The notes under the pieces: model-generated | Told to the model about the DNA's origin: nothing | Seen by the model: only the letters and a program-made list of their open reading frames with translations | Database searches by the model: none | Made by a program: the position numbers and the translations under genes | NCBI RefSeq assembly: GCF_011516645.4 | Contig: NZ_CP088285.1 | Span: forward strand, 9,736,372 to 9,800,371 | Source of the DNA: Bradyrhizobium septentrionale | Lineage (GTDB): Bacteria > Pseudomonadota > Alphaproteobacteria > Rhizobiales > Xanthobacteraceae | Length of the DNA stretch: 64,000 bases | Direction: 5' to 3' | Shown: positions 63,535 to 64,000 of the stretch, piece after piece | Layout of the letters: each line of letters starts with the position of its first letter | How positions within the stretch are numbered: the stretch's first letter is position 1

Positions 63535-64000
63535 TCATTGCCGCATCCCTCGCGCCGGCAGCACGCCGACCATGCGGCCCTCGGATTGCATCGTGGCGCC
63601 GTCTGGCACGAACGGCAGGTCGATGACCATCTGCAGTGGCCCGAGATAGGGCCGCCCGCTCTCGGGTCGAATGATCTTGCGCTGCCCCATGATCTGGCCG
63701 CACTCATGGTCCTCGCCCTGCAGCTGGACAATCTCGACGCGGTCGGGATGGTTGGTAAGGCCGTCGCGCATGATCGCCTCTTGCTCGCCCGGTTCAATCA
63801 TCCGGTCAAGCGTCCACGCCTCGCCGATATAGACGTAGCGCACCACGTCCTTGGCATCGAAGAACGCACGAATCACCACCATGGCAATGTCCTTGCCGAG
63901 ATAACCCGGATGCTGCTCGATGATGGTCTCGCCGCTGGACGTCACCGCGTGCCACATTGGCGTGATCTCGCCAAACGCAGCAAAGTGGGCCTCGCAAAAC
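63535..64000 (-). CDS. Hypothetical protein, N-terminus beyond window
   Basis: The frame is open from the right window edge (EAHFAAFGEITPMWHAVTSS) through IEQHPGYLGKDIAMVVIRAF, YVYIGEAWTLDRMIEPGEQE, NHPDRVEIVQLQGEDHECGQ, and ends in VGVLPARGMRQ. Composition is typical of a real soluble protein of a rhizobial island hypothetical family; no function is known to me. The start is not in the window. Confidence 0.65.
   Translation of the reverse strand, partial: FCEAHFAAFGEITPMWHAVTSSGETIIEQHPGYLGKDIAMVVIRAFFDAKDVVRYVYIGEAWTLDRMIEPGEQEAIMRDGLTNHPDRVEIVQLQGEDHECGQIMGQRKIIRPESGRPYLGPLQMVIDLPFVPDGATMQSEGRMVGVLPARGMRQ

Overview
The window looks like the accessory genome of a nodulating Bradyrhizobium or a close relative. 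Evidence: high GC, many Rhizobiales insertion sequences, dispersed repeats of Bradyrhizobium type, and three putative type III effector genes each preceded by a tts-box-like promoter. Species and replicon cannot be fixed from sequence alone.

Layout. 1-2.3 kb: right part of an IS66 element that truncates a quinone-oxidoreductase gene. 2.8-8.2 kb: AraC regulator, acyl-CoA synthetase, ABC substrate-binding protein (frameshifted in its signal peptide) and acyl-CoA dehydrogenase. 9.5-26.7 kb: a bacterial microcompartment (BMC) locus in two divergent arms split by an IS1182 element. The minus arm holds a BMC hexamer protein, a PPDK-like phosphotransferase, two unrecognised proteins, a free phosphohistidine swivel domain, a HAD phosphatase and a lipocalin-like protein. 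The plus arm holds BMC-P, BMC-H, acylating aldehyde dehydrogenase, EutJ-like ATPase, BMC-T, a malate/lactate dehydrogenase with a BMC-type N-terminal extension, a zinc alcohol dehydrogenase and a GAF-PucR regulator. 27-31.6 kb: IalB-like and YadA-like surface proteins, small secreted proteins and a BRCT protein. 31.8-34.2 kb: excisionase-like gene, tyrosine recombinase and tRNA-Lys, the edge of an integrated island. 34.4-38.3 kb: apparently core DNA (LTXXQ protein, TRAP transporter with a nonsense codon in dctM). 39-43 kb: a second integrase module with small phage-type genes. 43-46.4 kb: AAA ATPase, gene debris and a NopP-like effector. 46.6-63.2 kb: nested IS remnants and two tandem copies of a cassette, each holding a 1636-codon Ulp1/C48-protease effector with three internal repeats of about 365 residues, embedded in a split IS1380 transposase. 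63.5-64 kb: a partial hypothetical gene.

How the genes may work together. The BMC shell proteins, CoA-acylating aldehyde dehydrogenase and alcohol dehydrogenase fit an aldehyde-oxidising metabolosome that recycles NAD and CoA. No known signature enzyme (B12 or glycyl-radical lyase, aldolase, ammonia lyase) and no PduL-type phosphotransacylase is present. Instead there is an ATP-dependent dikinase-like module with two phosphohistidine domains plus a phosphatase, suggesting that the substrate is activated by phosphorylation first. This inferred pathway is the best candidate for an undescribed system here. The flanking acyl-CoA synthetase, acyl-CoA dehydrogenase and binding protein could feed or drain it. 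The right third is an effector-evolution zone, where IS activity and tandem duplication have multiplied a host-targeted deSUMOylase-like effector.
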